This document shows positions 1 to 5,853 of a stretch of DNA of 7,168 nt, piece by piece (the stretch's first letter is position 1; the number at the start of each line of letters is the position of its first letter). The stretch covers positions 1 to 7,168 of the forward strand of contig JAEWWC010000233.1 of the NCBI GenBank assembly GCA_023396555.1. Reading direction: 5' to 3'. Under the pieces are notes generated by a model that saw only the letters and a list, made by a program, of their open reading frames with translations, was not told where the DNA came from and made no database searches. Origin of the DNA: Bacillota bacterium (GTDB lineage Bacteria; Bacillota; Clostridia; Christensenellales; SZUA-584). The position numbers and the translations under genes are program-made.

Positions 1-40
1 ATTCAAAAGGCGCTTAATTGGGGAAACCGCTCAAGGGATA

Positions 41-120
41 GGCAGCCAGACAATCATAGTGCAGGACCTTAGACTCACGGCTTTGCGTCTCTGTCTTTCG
101 GCAGGTTTGCCCTTTCTGCT
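41..120 (-). promoter_or_regulatory. Class I cyclic-di-GMP riboswitch aptamer (GEMM-I)
   Basis: Read on the minus strand, the segment carries the conserved GEMM-I blocks in the right order. These are GGGCAAACC (104-112), a hairpin with a CGAAAG loop (95-100), GACGCAAAGCC (79-89), CTAAGG (67-72) and TGCACT (58-63), closed by a short P1 helix of GCAG (117-120) with CTGC (42-45). The P3 arm is bounded by AGCC and GGCT. The GAAA loop is the tetraloop that docks into P3 in known structures. This family binds c-di-GMP and controls motility, adhesion, transport or turnover genes. The regulated gene must lie left of position 1 on the minus strand. The expression platform in 1-40 is not resolvable: no clear terminator hairpin is visible before the edge, so ON or OFF behaviour is unknown. 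A cGAMP-responsive variant is not fully excluded by eye, but the intact GGGCAAACC favours c-di-GMP. Confidence 0.92.
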
Positions 121-145
121 TAAATTGCTGTATCAGTCAATTTAT

Positions 146-173
146 AGTATACATAATCCTTCACCAAAATCAA
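146..173 (-). promoter_or_regulatory. Sigma-A-type promoter of the riboswitch transcript
   Basis: On the minus strand TTGATT (168-173) and TATACT (146-151) are separated by 16 bp. The -10 matches consensus at 5 of 6 positions. Transcription would start near 139, about 20 nt before the aptamer at 120. This is a sensible arrangement for a riboswitch-led mRNA reading off the left edge. The element lies well past the yqeY terminator, so the riboswitch transcript looks independent of the yqeY transcript. Confidence 0.6.
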
Positions 174-293
174 TTTGTAACTTATGACTGTATAGCCAAT
201 AAATCTGTGAACAGAGGGTTTTTAACCACTTTCGACAGGGCACTTTACAAAATCTTTTTATTGGGCTCCGGCTTGCCGCAGCCAGACTGATAT

Positions 294-322
294 CAAAAAA
301 TGGCCTCTTCGTTAAAGGAGCC
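294..322 (-). terminator. Intrinsic terminator downstream of yqeY
   Basis: On the minus strand GGCTCCT (316-322) pairs with AGAGGCC (302-308). The stem has one G-U pair and one C-A mismatch and a 7-nt loop, and is followed by ATTTTTT. It lies 37 bp beyond the yqeY stop codon and separates that transcript from the riboswitch transcript. Confidence 0.65.
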
Positions 323-358
323 CGATTTTAACCGGCTTATCGTTACTCTCTGTCTCAG

Positions 359-805
359 CTAACCGCGGATGGCCGCGTCCACCAGACGGCTGATCATGCC
401 GCCGTCTGCCATGCCCTTCGCCTGCTGCATCACGGCCTTGATTATTTTTCCCTTGTCCTGTGGTGCGGGCTTTTCAATGCCCAGCTCGCGAAGCGCGCCC
501 TGTACCAGCTCCTTCACCTCATCCTCGCCCATCCGTTTGGGCGCGAACTCGGAGTATACAGCGATCTTCAGCTTAGCTTCCTCGATGATGTCCGCCCGGC
601 CCGCGGCGGTGTCCACCGCTTCCTGCGCTTCCTTGATCTCCTTGAAAACGACGGCGTTCTCTTCCTCTTCGGTCAGGTCCGCCCGCTTGTCGATATTCTT
701 CTTCTTCAGCGCCGAAAGCAGCAGCGACAGCGCCTCCTTGCGCTGCGTCTCTCCCGCTTTGAGCGCCTTCATCATTTCCTGTCTGACTTGTTCGATTTTG
801 GACAT
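359..805 (-). CDS. yqeY: GatB/YqeY domain-containing protein (YqeY-like)
   Basis: The 148-residue protein has the length and layout of stand-alone YqeY proteins. An N-terminal helical bundle includes a segment of the type MKALKAGETQRKEALSLLLS (12-31) and an acidic stretch TEEEEN. The C-terminal part, KGKIIKAVMQQAKGMADGGM (118-137), matches the conserved Gln-tRNA amidotransferase B tail-like domain. This domain resembles the tRNA-contacting tail of GatB, but the role of free YqeY proteins is not established; tRNA-related function is inferred from homology. The ATG at 803-805 is preceded by GAGAGGAGA (812-820) at good spacing. The gene starts 38 bp after the DGC1 stop with no terminator between them, so it is probably transcribed from the DGC1 promoter. 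The product is cytoplasmic, with no signal peptide or membrane segment. Confidence 0.93.
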   Translation of the reverse strand: MSKIEQVRQEMMKALKAGETQRKEALSLLLSALKKKNIDKRADLTEEEENAVVFKEIKEAQEAVDTAAGRADIIEEAKLKIAVYSEFAPKRMGEDEVKELVQGALRELGIEKPAPQDKGKIIKAVMQQAKGMADGGMISRLVDAAIRG

Positions 806-843
806 CTCAAATCTCCTCTCTTTTTAAAGAATAACAATCCGTT

Positions 844-1962
844 TTACACTGCCGCCGCAACGCTCGCTGCCTCCACGCGGTTACGGCCCCCGCGCTTGGC
901 TTCGTACAGCGCCTTGTCCGCCGCCCATAGCAGGTTGACAGCGGCCGTTCCGTGCTCGGGTATCGCGCTCACGCCCATCGACAGCGTCACCTGCCCGATC
1001 TCCGTGCCGTCCAGTTTAAAGGATGCTCCCTCCACCAGGCGCCGCAAGGCCTCGGCCCGCATCACCGTATCCTCCAGTGAGCATTCGGGCAGTATCAGTA
1101 TGAACTCGTCGCCCCCGAAACGGCAGGCAACGTCCGATTTGCGGATATTGTGATCCAGCACTTCAGCCACACTGGCCAGCACCGCGTCGCCCAATGCGTG
1201 GCCGAACGCGTCGTTGAGCTGCTTGAAGCCGTCCACATCCGTCATGATCACGCCGAGGCTGCGCTGCTCCCGCTGCGCGCGGCTGATCTCCCGGTCCAGC
1301 GTCTCCTCCATATACCGCCGATTGAACAGGCCCGTGAGGGAATCCCTGACTGCCAGCTCCAGCATGCGCGCTTCGCTCTGCAGCAGCATGCTGCGGTCCT
1401 TCTCGATCTGCTCCACCTGCCGCCGGTTCATCACACTGGTCACGATGCCCAGGGCGCCCACGAACACGATAAAAGCCATCAGGCTGGGCCAGTTGAAATG
1501 CTGGAGGCCAGGGTGTGCCAGTATCAGCGCTGTCAGGCCGCCAAACTGCAGCAGCCCGATGACCAGCGTCACGCGCTCGGTGAGCAGTATCGCGCATAGC
1601 TGTATGGACAGTGCCATGTACACCAGCGGCACAAAATCGCCATGACCTACGGTGTCGTCCAGCAGTATGCAGAACCAGGGCCCCACCACTGTCGTCAGTA
1701 TCGTCAGCCAGGCGGCGGCTTTATACCGCCCCTTGATGTTGAGCAGCATCGACAGCACGAGCAGCAGCGCAAGGCTGGCGCTCAGCGACAGGTAAAACAC
1801 CAGCCGCCCGCCGAAATCCACAAAGCACACCAGCACCATCGTAGCGGACAGCAGCACTATCAGCGCTGTCTGAATAACCAGCAGCGTCCGCGCACGCGCA
1901 CATTCCCGCCCTGAATATCTCGCCTTAAATGCGGCAAAATAAGCTCCCCATCTCTCCTTCAT
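844..1962 (-). CDS. Six-helix membrane diguanylate cyclase (GGDEF), DGC1
   Basis: Makes cyclic di-GMP from two GTP at the inner face of the membrane. Numbering from the ATG at 1960-1962 (372 residues), about six hydrophobic segments lie near 27-47, 53-75, 80-101, 111-129, 130-149 and 159-178. A linker helix (about 180-205) leads to a complete GGDEF domain (about 206-365). It has DSLTGLFNRR, DVDGFKQLND, the catalytic FGGDEF (282-287) and RKSD (274-277), which is an intact RxxD inhibitory site five residues before GGDEF. The last residues after GGRNRV are Ala/Val-rich. The reading frame stays open to an ATG at 2077-2079, which would add 39 residues, but that ATG overlaps a TATAAT -10 box and has no ribosome binding site. 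The shorter start also has only a modest site (GGCGGG), so the exact start is uncertain. The ligand of the membrane region is unknown. The gene is probably co-transcribed with yqeY. Confidence 0.93.
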   Translation of the reverse strand: MKERWGAYFAAFKARYSGRECARARTLLVIQTALIVLLSATMVLVCFVDFGGRLVFYLSLSASLALLLVLSMLLNIKGRYKAAAWLTILTTVVGPWFCILLDDTVGHGDFVPLVYMALSIQLCAILLTERVTLVIGLLQFGGLTALILAHPGLQHFNWPSLMAFIVFVGALGIVTSVMNRRQVEQIEKDRSMLLQSEARMLELAVRDSLTGLFNRRYMEETLDREISRAQREQRSLGVIMTDVDGFKQLNDAFGHALGDAVLASVAEVLDHNIRKSDVACRFGGDEFILILPECSLEDTVMRAEALRRLVEGASFKLDGTEIGQVTLSMGVSAIPEHGTAAVNLLWAADKALYEAKRGGRNRVEAASVAAAV

Positions 1963-2071
1963 GCATGCACCCGCCAGGCTTCTTATATTGTTTATCGGAT
2001 ATTGGAAATTTAAACACAGCTTCACACCGCCGCAAACACGGCAGCCTTTCGCCGGATTAACTCTGCTTTGC
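1963..2071 (-). other. Long 5' leader of DGC1, possibly structured
   Basis: If transcription starts about 7 nt past the TATAAT box, the DGC1 mRNA has a leader of about 108 nt. It contains CTGCCG and CGGCGG, which can form a 6-bp hairpin with loop TGTTTG. It also has GCAAAGCAG upstream, whose GCAAA can pair with TTTGC and whose GCAG can pair with CTGC, so alternative folds are possible. It does not show the ordered GEMM-I blocks. It is open in the DGC1 frame, and the alternative reading is that it encodes an N-terminal extension with a CRVCGG motif. I cannot assign an RNA family. Confidence 0.3.
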
Positions 2072-2077
2072 ACTTTC

Positions 2078-2107
2078 ATTATAGCACTTTATTTAAATTA
2101 TTGTAAA
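2078..2107 (-). promoter_or_regulatory. Promoter of the DGC1-yqeY unit
   Basis: On the minus strand TTTACA (2102-2107) and a perfect TATAAT (2078-2083) are separated by 18 bp in AT-rich DNA. Predicted start of transcription is near 2071. The -10 box overlaps the most upstream in-frame ATG of DGC1, which argues against that start codon being used from this promoter. Confidence 0.6.
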
Positions 2108-2196
2108 TAAATCCCGAAAATTGTCTTTCTTTTATTTCAATTTTTCTCCTTTCCACGGCCGGCAAACATGCCGCTGAAAGCAACTTGCAGACATAG

Positions 2197-2224
2197 AAAA
2201 AGCCGCCCTCTCATTAAGGCGGCT
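2197..2224 (-). terminator. Intrinsic terminator of DGC2
   Basis: On the minus strand AGCCGCC (2218-2224) pairs perfectly with GGCGGCT (2201-2207) around a 10-nt loop and is followed by a run of T. It lies 11 bp after the DGC2 stop and separates DGC2 from the DGC1 promoter. Confidence 0.85.
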
Positions 2225-2235
2225 CTCTGCCTTGC

Positions 2236-3705
2236 TTATTCCTTGGTCCGCCGCGGTCCCTCGACGATGCGCCAGCGGTTCTTGCCGTTGCCTTTGGCCT
2301 CATAGAGTGCCTGATCCGCGCGGTATATCAGCGTATGCGCGTCGTCGATTTTTTGCGACCGCGTGACGCCCATGCTTACCGTGGTTTCGTACATCTCAAA
2401 CGATGGCTCCTCCCTGACGCTTTTGAAGAAGCGTTCCACCGCCGCGATGACCTCCTGCGTTTCGCCGAAATAATACCCCGCGAATTCGTCTCCGCCCCAG
2501 CGGCACACCACGCCCTTATCGGCAAATACATCGGCGGCCAGCTGCCCGATCACACGCAGCACGCTGTCGCCGATCAGATGTCCGTGGGTGTCGTTCACCG
2601 CCTTGAAGTTGTCGATATCGAACACGAACACATAGAACGCCCCGCGTTCCGGCGCTTCGCTGATGGCTCTCTCCAAACTTTCGTTGAAGCCGCGGCGGTT
2701 GGGCAGACCGGTCAAAAGGTCCGTCTTCGTCATGTTCATCATCAGCATGTCGTTTTTCTTGATAATCCGGTTGGCGATGATCAGCACAGACGCAGCCACC
2801 AGCATATAGATGAGAGTGTCTCTTACTATCTGAGCATACATCGACTTCTCAAGCACCGACGTATCCTTTTTGACCATCAGATACCAGTTGAGTTCCTCCA
2901 TGTACCGGGTGATATAATAGCCGTCGAACGGCTCCTTCTCAAATGGAAGAACCTCCAGTGTATTTTTGTTATTGATGACACGCTGACGGCTTTCTCTCAA
3001 TATGCCGGCGTCAAACACGTTCCGATTCTCCACATGGTCGGTGAGCGAGTCAATCTGCACCGTGCCATCCTCGCTGAACAACAGCGCTTCCAGACCGTAC
3101 TCTTCCTCAAAACACTTGAGCAGACTCTGCACCTGATCCAGTTCCAACCCCACGCCCGTCACGCCCATCAGCCTGCCATCCTCGTCCGTCATACGGCAGT
3201 TCACGAAGACGGAGAGCCGGTTATGGTTAGCTTCATCGGTATCCACATCCAGGTCGTATACCAGTCTGCTGTTCAGGAAGCTAAAATACCACACGTCGTG
3301 CTCGTCACCCTCGCTGACCACCTTGTTGATGCCGTTGTAATGGTAATAGTTTTTCGTCGCGTCGGATACGAGAAATACCGAGTCGTAGCCGTATTTCTCC
3401 TTGATGCCCATCAGATATTGCCGCAGCTCCTCCTGATGTTCCGCGCTGTTTTCCGTTTGCTCGTTTTTGAGCCACTTCTTCAAAAAGCTGTCGTTCGCCA
3501 TCGTCAGCGACACGAATATTGGCTTAGTCAGCTCGTTGCGGATGTCCGAATAGATGTTGGTGGACGTCAGCTTGGAAATATTCACGATGTCGTCGTTGAT
3601 GATGTTGCTGTACGTATTATAGCTGGTGAATGCTACAGCAAAAAACCCTACCAGTATGATCAGACAGATCAGTATGTTCGCGCTGATTTTAAACTTGCGG
3701 TCCAT
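2236..3705 (-). CDS. Sensor diguanylate cyclase with extracytoplasmic Cache-like region and GGDEF, DGC2
   Basis: The 489-residue protein has an N-terminal membrane helix (about 8-30) and an extracytoplasmic sensor region (about 31-290). A second helix (about 295-313) leads to a GGDEF domain (about 325-482). This layout and the sensor-region length fit a double Cache ligand-binding module; stretches such as YGYDSVFLVSD and MGVTGVGLELD resemble Cache strands. The fold is inferred, and the ligand is unknown. The cyclase domain has LLTGLPNRRG, FDIDNFKAVNDTHGH and WGGDEF (403-408), so it should be active. The position of the RxxD inhibitory site reads ADKG (395-398), so product feedback by that site is absent. 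A GAGGT site (3710-3714) precedes the ATG by 4 nt. It has its own promoter and terminator and is likely monocistronic, although readthrough from pcm is possible. Confidence 0.94.
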   Translation of the reverse strand: MDRKFKISANILICLIILVGFFAVAFTSYNTYSNIINDDIVNISKLTSTNIYSDIRNELTKPIFVSLTMANDSFLKKWLKNEQTENSAEHQEELRQYLMGIKEKYGYDSVFLVSDATKNYYHYNGINKVVSEGDEHDVWYFSFLNSRLVYDLDVDTDEANHNRLSVFVNCRMTDEDGRLMGVTGVGLELDQVQSLLKCFEEEYGLEALLFSEDGTVQIDSLTDHVENRNVFDAGILRESRQRVINNKNTLEVLPFEKEPFDGYYITRYMEELNWYLMVKKDTSVLEKSMYAQIVRDTLIYMLVAASVLIIANRIIKKNDMLMMNMTKTDLLTGLPNRRGFNESLERAISEAPERGAFYVFVFDIDNFKAVNDTHGHLIGDSVLRVIGQLAADVFADKGVVCRWGGDEFAGYYFGETQEVIAAVERFFKSVREEPSFEMYETTVSMGVTRSQKIDDAHTLIYRADQALYEAKGNGKNRWRIVEGPRRTKE

Positions 3706-3730
3706 CGATACCTCACAGATTATATTGTCA

Positions 3731-3759
3731 CATATATAACCCTATGAGGCAGGCGTCAA
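3731..3759 (-). promoter_or_regulatory. Promoter of DGC2
   Basis: On the minus strand TTGACG (3754-3759) and TATATG (3731-3736) are separated by 17 bp, inside the 65-bp gap between the pcm stop and the DGC2 start. The start of transcription would be near 3724, giving a leader of about 20 nt that contains the ribosome binding site. Confidence 0.5.
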
Positions 3760-3770
3760 ACCACGGTAAA

Positions 3771-4367
3771 TTATTCCTTCCCCCAGCCGTAACGCCCCAC
3801 CAGTTCCACAAACGCCACCGCCCCGATGGAGTCGGTGTGCACCTGCCCGTCCGTATCCTTGGTAATGCGCAGCAGCTGCTGAACTCCTTTGGGGCCCACG
3901 GGCGCGACGGCGATTCCGCCGGGTTTCAGCTGATCGATCAGCGTTTCGGGTACGGTTCCCGCCCCCGCCGTCACGATCACGCGGTCGAACGGCGCATGCT
4001 CCGGCCAGCCGTCGCTGCCGTCACCCACTCGGTAATGCACATTCACAATGTCCAGCGCGTCCAGCCTGCGCCGCGCTTTCTCCGACAGCTCCGGTATGCG
4101 CTCTACGGTATACACCTCCCCCGCCGCCATCGCCAGCAGCGCAGTCTGATAGCCTGAGCCAGTGCCGATCTCCAGTACGCGGCAGCCCCTGTCCGGCTGG
4201 AGCAGCGCCGTCATCTGAAGCACCAGGCTGGGCTGCGAAATCGTCTGCCCCATGCCGATGGGCAGCGGCCTGTCCAGCGCGGCATAGTCCTTATATTCGC
4301 TGTCGAGAAACAGCGTCCGGTCCAGCTTCCTGAACAGGCTGAGCAATTCATCCGTTTGCATCCCCAT
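3771..4367 (-). CDS. pcm: Protein-L-isoaspartate O-methyltransferase
   Basis: Uses S-adenosylmethionine to methylate abnormal L-isoaspartyl residues so that damaged proteins can be repaired; cytoplasmic. In about 198 residues it has the family signatures: GQTISQPSLV (about 40-49) near the substrate site, the SAM-binding motif I VLEIGTGSGYQTALLA (about 64-79), the acidic motif VERIPE (about 88-93), GDGSDGWPEHAPFDRVIVTA, and LKPGG followed by APVG. Length is close to the usual 200-220. The frame opens GTG-ATG-GGG-ATG. GAGGAG (4373-4378) suits the ATG at 4365-4367, and AGGTGAT suits the ATG at 4359-4361, so the start is uncertain by two codons. To my knowledge this enzyme is patchily distributed in Bacillota and absent from Bacillus subtilis. 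No terminator is visible before DGC2. Confidence 0.94.
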   Translation of the reverse strand: MGMQTDELLSLFRKLDRTLFLDSEYKDYAALDRPLPIGMGQTISQPSLVLQMTALLQPDRGCRVLEIGTGSGYQTALLAMAAGEVYTVERIPELSEKARRRLDALDIVNVHYRVGDGSDGWPEHAPFDRVIVTAGAGTVPETLIDQLKPGGIAVAPVGPKGVQQLLRITKDTDGQVHTDSIGAVAFVELVGRYGWGKE

Positions 4368-4392
4368 CACCTCTCCTCATAAATATCACAAC

Positions 4393-4418
4393 AAAAAACT
4401 GCCGGATTTTCCCGGCAG
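4393..4418 (-). terminator. Intrinsic terminator between the DUF1540 gene and pcm
   Basis: On the minus strand CTGCCGG (4412-4418) pairs perfectly with CCGGCAG (4399-4405) around a 6-nt loop and is followed directly by TTTTTT (4393-4398). It should end the DUF1540 transcript. Because no convincing promoter is visible in the short stretch before pcm, pcm may depend on readthrough. Confidence 0.85.
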
Positions 4419-4432
4419 CTTTCGTCGTCCTG

Positions 4433-4600
4433 CTATTTCTTCTGGAACGTCGAACAATCCGTCTGTTCTGCGTTGGCTGCGTTCTTCGGCTCCACATGAA
4501 TCTTTTCCGCGGAGCAGTAGTCGCCGTTCATGTAATAGAAGCAAGTATTCACCGAGCATGTGATGCCCTGATTCGGATGGTCCATCTTATTGCCTGTCAT
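4433..4600 (-). CDS. DUF1540 domain-containing small cysteine protein
   Basis: The 55-residue protein carries a single DUF1540 unit, a module common in Clostridia and spore-formers with unknown function. The pattern is CSVNTCFYY (Cys15 and Cys20), GDYCSAEKIHV (Cys29) and TDCSTF (Cys49). The four cysteines suggest metal binding, which is inference only. The frame opens eight codons earlier at an ATG at 4622-4624, but AAGGAGG (within 4609-4616) sits 8 nt before the ATG at 4598-4600, and those upstream codons contain the ribosome binding site itself. The shorter start is therefore chosen. A perfect terminator follows 14 bp after the stop, so it looks monocistronic. It has no signal peptide or membrane helix. 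Confidence 0.88.
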   Translation of the reverse strand: MTGNKMDHPNQGITCSVNTCFYYMNGDYCSAEKIHVEPKNAANAEQTDCSTFQKK

Positions 4601-4629
4601 AGTTATATCCTCCTTTTTCGACATATGAT

Positions 4630-4658
4630 ACTATAGTTTCCCCCGGTTAAAAGCTGAA
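4630..4658 (-). promoter_or_regulatory. Possible promoter of the DUF1540 gene
   Basis: On the minus strand TATAGT (4630-4635) lies 17 bp from TTCAGC (4653-4658). The -10 is good and the -35 is weak (3 of 6). Transcription would begin near 4623, which again favours the inner ATG at 4600. In the same 137-bp divergent gap I see no convincing plus-strand promoter for the neighbouring membrane-protein gene. Confidence 0.3.
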
Positions 4659-4737
4659 TATGTGCCGCGCCGTCACAGAAATATTCCCGCATTTAATTTC
4701 ATAAATAACAACATAACGATTTTTTTGAAGGAGCGGT

Positions 4738-5799
4738 ATGGACGGCAGCGCGAAACCTTTCAACATATTCAAAATAGCGGCGGCGTATATCGGAACGGTA
4801 GTGGGAGCGGGCTTTGCCTCGGGGCAGGAGGTGCTGCGCTTTTTCGGCGCTTACGGGGTTAATGGCATATGGGGCATACTGGTATCCTCGGTGCTGTTCT
4901 TCTTCATCGGCTACACGGCGCTGCTGCTGGGCCGCAGTCTCCACGCCGCGTCGCACATGCCGGTGGTGCGCCACACCAACGGATATCTGCTGGGCACCGC
5001 CATCGACATGATTATCACGCTGTTCCTGTTCGGCGGGCTGTGCACGATGCTGGCGGGTTCAGGTGCGGTTTTCCGGGAACAGTTTTCGCTGCCGGCTATC
5101 GTCGGCGTGCTCTTCATGATGGCTGTCTCGCTTGTTACGGTGCTCTCCGGCACGCGTGGCGTGGTTACCGCGATCAGCTACGTGGTGCCGTTCCTCATCG
5201 TTGCGCTGCTTTACATATTCATCCGCAACCTGCTGCTGAACCCGATAACGGAAAGCGAGATCACAGCCGCCGCCGTGCTGCCCGGTTCCACACCGCACTG
5301 GCTGCTGTCCGCCGTCAACTACGCGTCGTATAACATCGTGATATCCGTGGGCGTGCTGGCCCCGATGGGCGCGGCCACGCCGGACAAACGCCGTCTGCTG
5401 GGGGGCGCGTTGCTGGGTGCGGGTGGTCTCGCGTTCGGCATGCTCACTATATATTTCTGCCTGCTCACCAATATCAATGATGTGGGTACGCTGGAGGTTC
5501 CGATGGCCGCGGTGGCGCAGCAGATATCCAACGCAATGCGCATCGTGTTCGCCGTCGTGCTGCTTTCCGAAGTGTACAGCACTGCCGTAGGCAACCTGTT
5601 CGCATTTACACAGCGCCTCAACGTGAAAGCGCCCCGCTGGCTCGTCATCGCCGTCACGTGCGGTTTAGCGCTGCTGGTTGCGCAGCTTGGTTTCTCCAAC
5701 ATGGTGCGGTATCTGTACCCCGTGGTGGGCTACGGCGGCATGCTGTTCTTCGGCGGCGTAGCGTACACGTGGATCAAAAAGAGGGATTCTCTTCGCTGA
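4738..5799 (+). CDS. YkvI-like membrane protein (transporter fold)
   Basis: The 353-residue polytopic membrane protein has about ten hydrophobic segments, near 10-28, 44-64, 85-107, 119-137, 145-163, 189-209, 220-243, 268-288, 302-318 and 325-346. The first segment contains AAAYIGTVVGAGFASGQE, a Gly-rich broken-helix motif that is the hallmark of the YkvI family (COG3949 type) and is like the first helix of LeuT-fold/APC-type transporters. LSAVNYASYNIVISVGVLAPMG in the middle is also typical. The substrate is unknown; amino-acid or other small-solute transport is suggested only by fold. The ATG is preceded by GAAGGAG (4727-4733) at 4 nt. It is followed 54 bp later by the M15 peptidase with no terminator, so the two are probably co-transcribed. 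Confidence 0.88.
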   Translation: MDGSAKPFNIFKIAAAYIGTVVGAGFASGQEVLRFFGAYGVNGIWGILVSSVLFFFIGYTALLLGRSLHAASHMPVVRHTNGYLLGTAIDMIITLFLFGGLCTMLAGSGAVFREQFSLPAIVGVLFMMAVSLVTVLSGTRGVVTAISYVVPFLIVALLYIFIRNLLLNPITESEITAAAVLPGSTPHWLLSAVNYASYNIVISVGVLAPMGAATPDKRRLLGGALLGAGGLAFGMLTIYFCLLTNINDVGTLEVPMAAVAQQISNAMRIVFAVVLLSEVYSTAVGNLFAFTQRLNVKAPRWLVIAVTCGLALLVAQLGFSNMVRYLYPVVGYGGMLFFGGVAYTWIKKRDSLR

Positions 5800-5853
5800 A
5801 ACACAATCCAATGGGCATTCGTCTCATCGGAAACTCCGTGAAAGGAGTATGTT

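Noticed and set aside
262..283. GGCT-G-CGG / CCG-G-AGCC hairpin on the minus strand
   Set aside because: It has a G-G mismatch and no T run on either side, and a better terminator for yqeY is at 294-322.
369..827. 152-codon plus-strand open frame opposite yqeY
   Set aside because: Ser/Ala-rich translation with no domain; a by-product of codon use in yqeY, which has a ribosome binding site and family motifs.
1150..1914. Several plus-strand open frames inside DGC1
   Set aside because: Low-complexity antisense translations with no support; DGC1 accounts for the coding signal.
3719..3724. Perfect TATAAT on the minus strand upstream of DGC2
   Set aside because: The hexamer 17 bp upstream (TCATAG) is not a -35 and there is no extended -10 TG; the TTGACG/TATATG pair is better spaced.
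2335..3747. 470-codon plus-strand open frame opposite DGC2
   Set aside because: It is the antisense shadow of a clear GGDEF gene; the translation is His/Val-rich with no recognisable domain and no ribosome binding site at its start.
4814..5702. Open frames in other frames within the YkvI-like gene
   Set aside because: Arg/His- or Ser/Thr-rich shadows of a high-GC membrane-protein gene.
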